NCBI GenBank assembly: GCA_946481615.1
Contig: CAMLOR010000169.1
Span: 1-7,140 of the forward strand
Direction: 5' to 3'
Source: an uncultured Aquimonas sp.
Lineage (GTDB): Bacteria; Pseudomonadota; Gammaproteobacteria; Xanthomonadales; Xanthomonadaceae
DNA length: 7,140 bases
Position 1 is the stretch's first letter, and every line of letters begins with the position of its first letter. Shown one piece after another: positions 6,574 to 7,140 of this stretch. The translations under genes were made by a program, and so were the position numbers. The notes under the pieces were generated by a model, which searched no databases, was not told the DNA's origin, and saw nothing but the letters and a program-made list of their open reading frames with translations.

Positions 6574-7140
6574 GACGGGTTGCCGTCCTCGGCGCGACGG
6601 GCTCGATCGGAGCCAGCGCGCTCGATGTCATCGCGCGCCATCCGCTGCGCTTCCGCGCCTCGGTGCTGAGCGCCAACCAGAAGGTCGATGAACTGCTGGC
6701 GCTGTGCCGGCGTTTCCGTCCCGACCATGCGGTGATCTGTCAGGAAGAGCATCACGCCGCCCTGCGCGATGGGCTGGCCGCGGCGGGGCTGTCGACCAGG
6801 GCGCATGCGGGCCCGCAAGCCATCGCCGAACTGGCGGCCTCCGACGCCTGCGACACGGTGATCGCCGCGATCGTCGGTGCAGCAGGGCTGGCTTCCACCC
6901 TCTCCGCCGCACGCGCCGGCAAGCGCCTGCTGCTGGCCAACAAGGAAGCCATCGTCGTCGCCGGCGCGCTGCTGATGCAGGCGGTCGAGGACGGCGGCGC
7001 CGAACTCATCCCGGTCGACAGCGAACACAACGCCATCTTCCAGTGCCTGCCCGCGCCGCCCCTGCACGCGGCCTCGCGGCCGGGCGTGCGGCGCATCCTG
7101 CTGACGGCCTCCGGCGGCCCGTTCCGCGGCTGGCCGCGCG
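6570..7140 (+). CDS. dxr: 1-deoxy-D-xylulose-5-phosphate reductoisomerase, 3'-truncated
   Basis: Dxr converts 1-deoxy-D-xylulose 5-phosphate to 2-C-methyl-D-erythritol 4-phosphate with NADPH, the committed step of the MEP isoprenoid pathway, in the cytoplasm; it is the fosmidomycin target. The frame stays open to the window end (190 residues of about 390-400). Visible are the NADPH-binding VLGATGSIG (6-14), [11 protein letters not shown] (32-42), [12 protein letters not shown] (96-107), LLANKEAIV (121-129), and [13 protein letters not shown] (148-160) with metal ligands Asp150 and Glu152 at the same numbers as in E. coli. [12 protein letters not shown] (178-189) follows. The catalytic flexible loop and C-terminal domain are outside the window. 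The GTG at 6570 overlaps the cdsA TGA as GTGA. The nearest ribosome-like AAGG (6553-6556) is about 13 bases away, so coupled translation with cdsA is inferred. In relatives rseP and bamA usually follow. Confidence 0.97.
   Translation, partial: MRRVAVLGATGSIGASALDVIARHPLRFRASVLSANQKVDELLALCRRFRPDHAVICQEEHHAALRDGLAAAGLSTRAHAGPQAIAELAASDACDTVIAAIVGAAGLASTLSAARAGKRLLLANKEAIVVAGALLMQAVEDGGAELIPVDSEHNAIFQCLPAPPLHAASRPGVRRILLTASGGPFRGWPR

Overview
The window is GC-rich and almost fully coding. It carries a conserved proteobacterial housekeeping block: tsf (5' end cut off), pyrH, frr, uppS, cdsA and dxr (3' end cut off). This gene order is common in beta- and gammaproteobacteria. The high GC, the wording of PyrH and UppS, and my recollection of Xanthomonas homologues suggest a gammaproteobacterium of the Xanthomonadales/Lysobacterales (Lysobacter-, Luteimonas- or Rhodanobacter-like). 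That placement is inference, not a database result.

Layout: (1) 1-764, the end of elongation factor Ts, closed by a clear rho-independent terminator at 788-814. (2) 997-2621, an accessory insert of two convergent genes: an unrecognised exported protein on + and an AIM24-family protein on -. (3) 2622-2694, a short divergent spacer holding a hairpin that would cover the pyrH ribosome binding site. (4) 2695-3423, pyrH. (5) 3468-4427, a CzcD/ZitB-type zinc transporter of the cation diffusion facilitator family, a second insert. (6) 4463-7140, a tight run frr-uppS-cdsA-dxr, with a perfect TATAAT just upstream of frr. In this run each later gene starts with GTG at, or overlapping, the stop of the gene before it. 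No RNA gene, insertion sequence, CRISPR array, attachment site or origin was seen.

How the genes fit together: EF-Ts and ribosome recycling factor serve the elongation and recycling ends of translation. UMP kinase makes UDP, the precursor of UTP and CTP, and CTP is a substrate of CdsA, which makes CDP-diacylglycerol for phospholipids. Dxr commits carbon to the MEP pathway for IPP and DMAPP, and UppS polymerises IPP on farnesyl diphosphate to the C55 carrier of peptidoglycan and O-antigen. The block therefore couples translation with supply of envelope precursors.

I see no strong case for an undescribed multi-gene system. The points most worth checking are the hairpin over the pyrH ribosome binding site, the two accessory inserts that split a usually compact block, the unrecognised exported protein, a stem-loop at the convergent gene ends, and the GTG-coupled gene chain.
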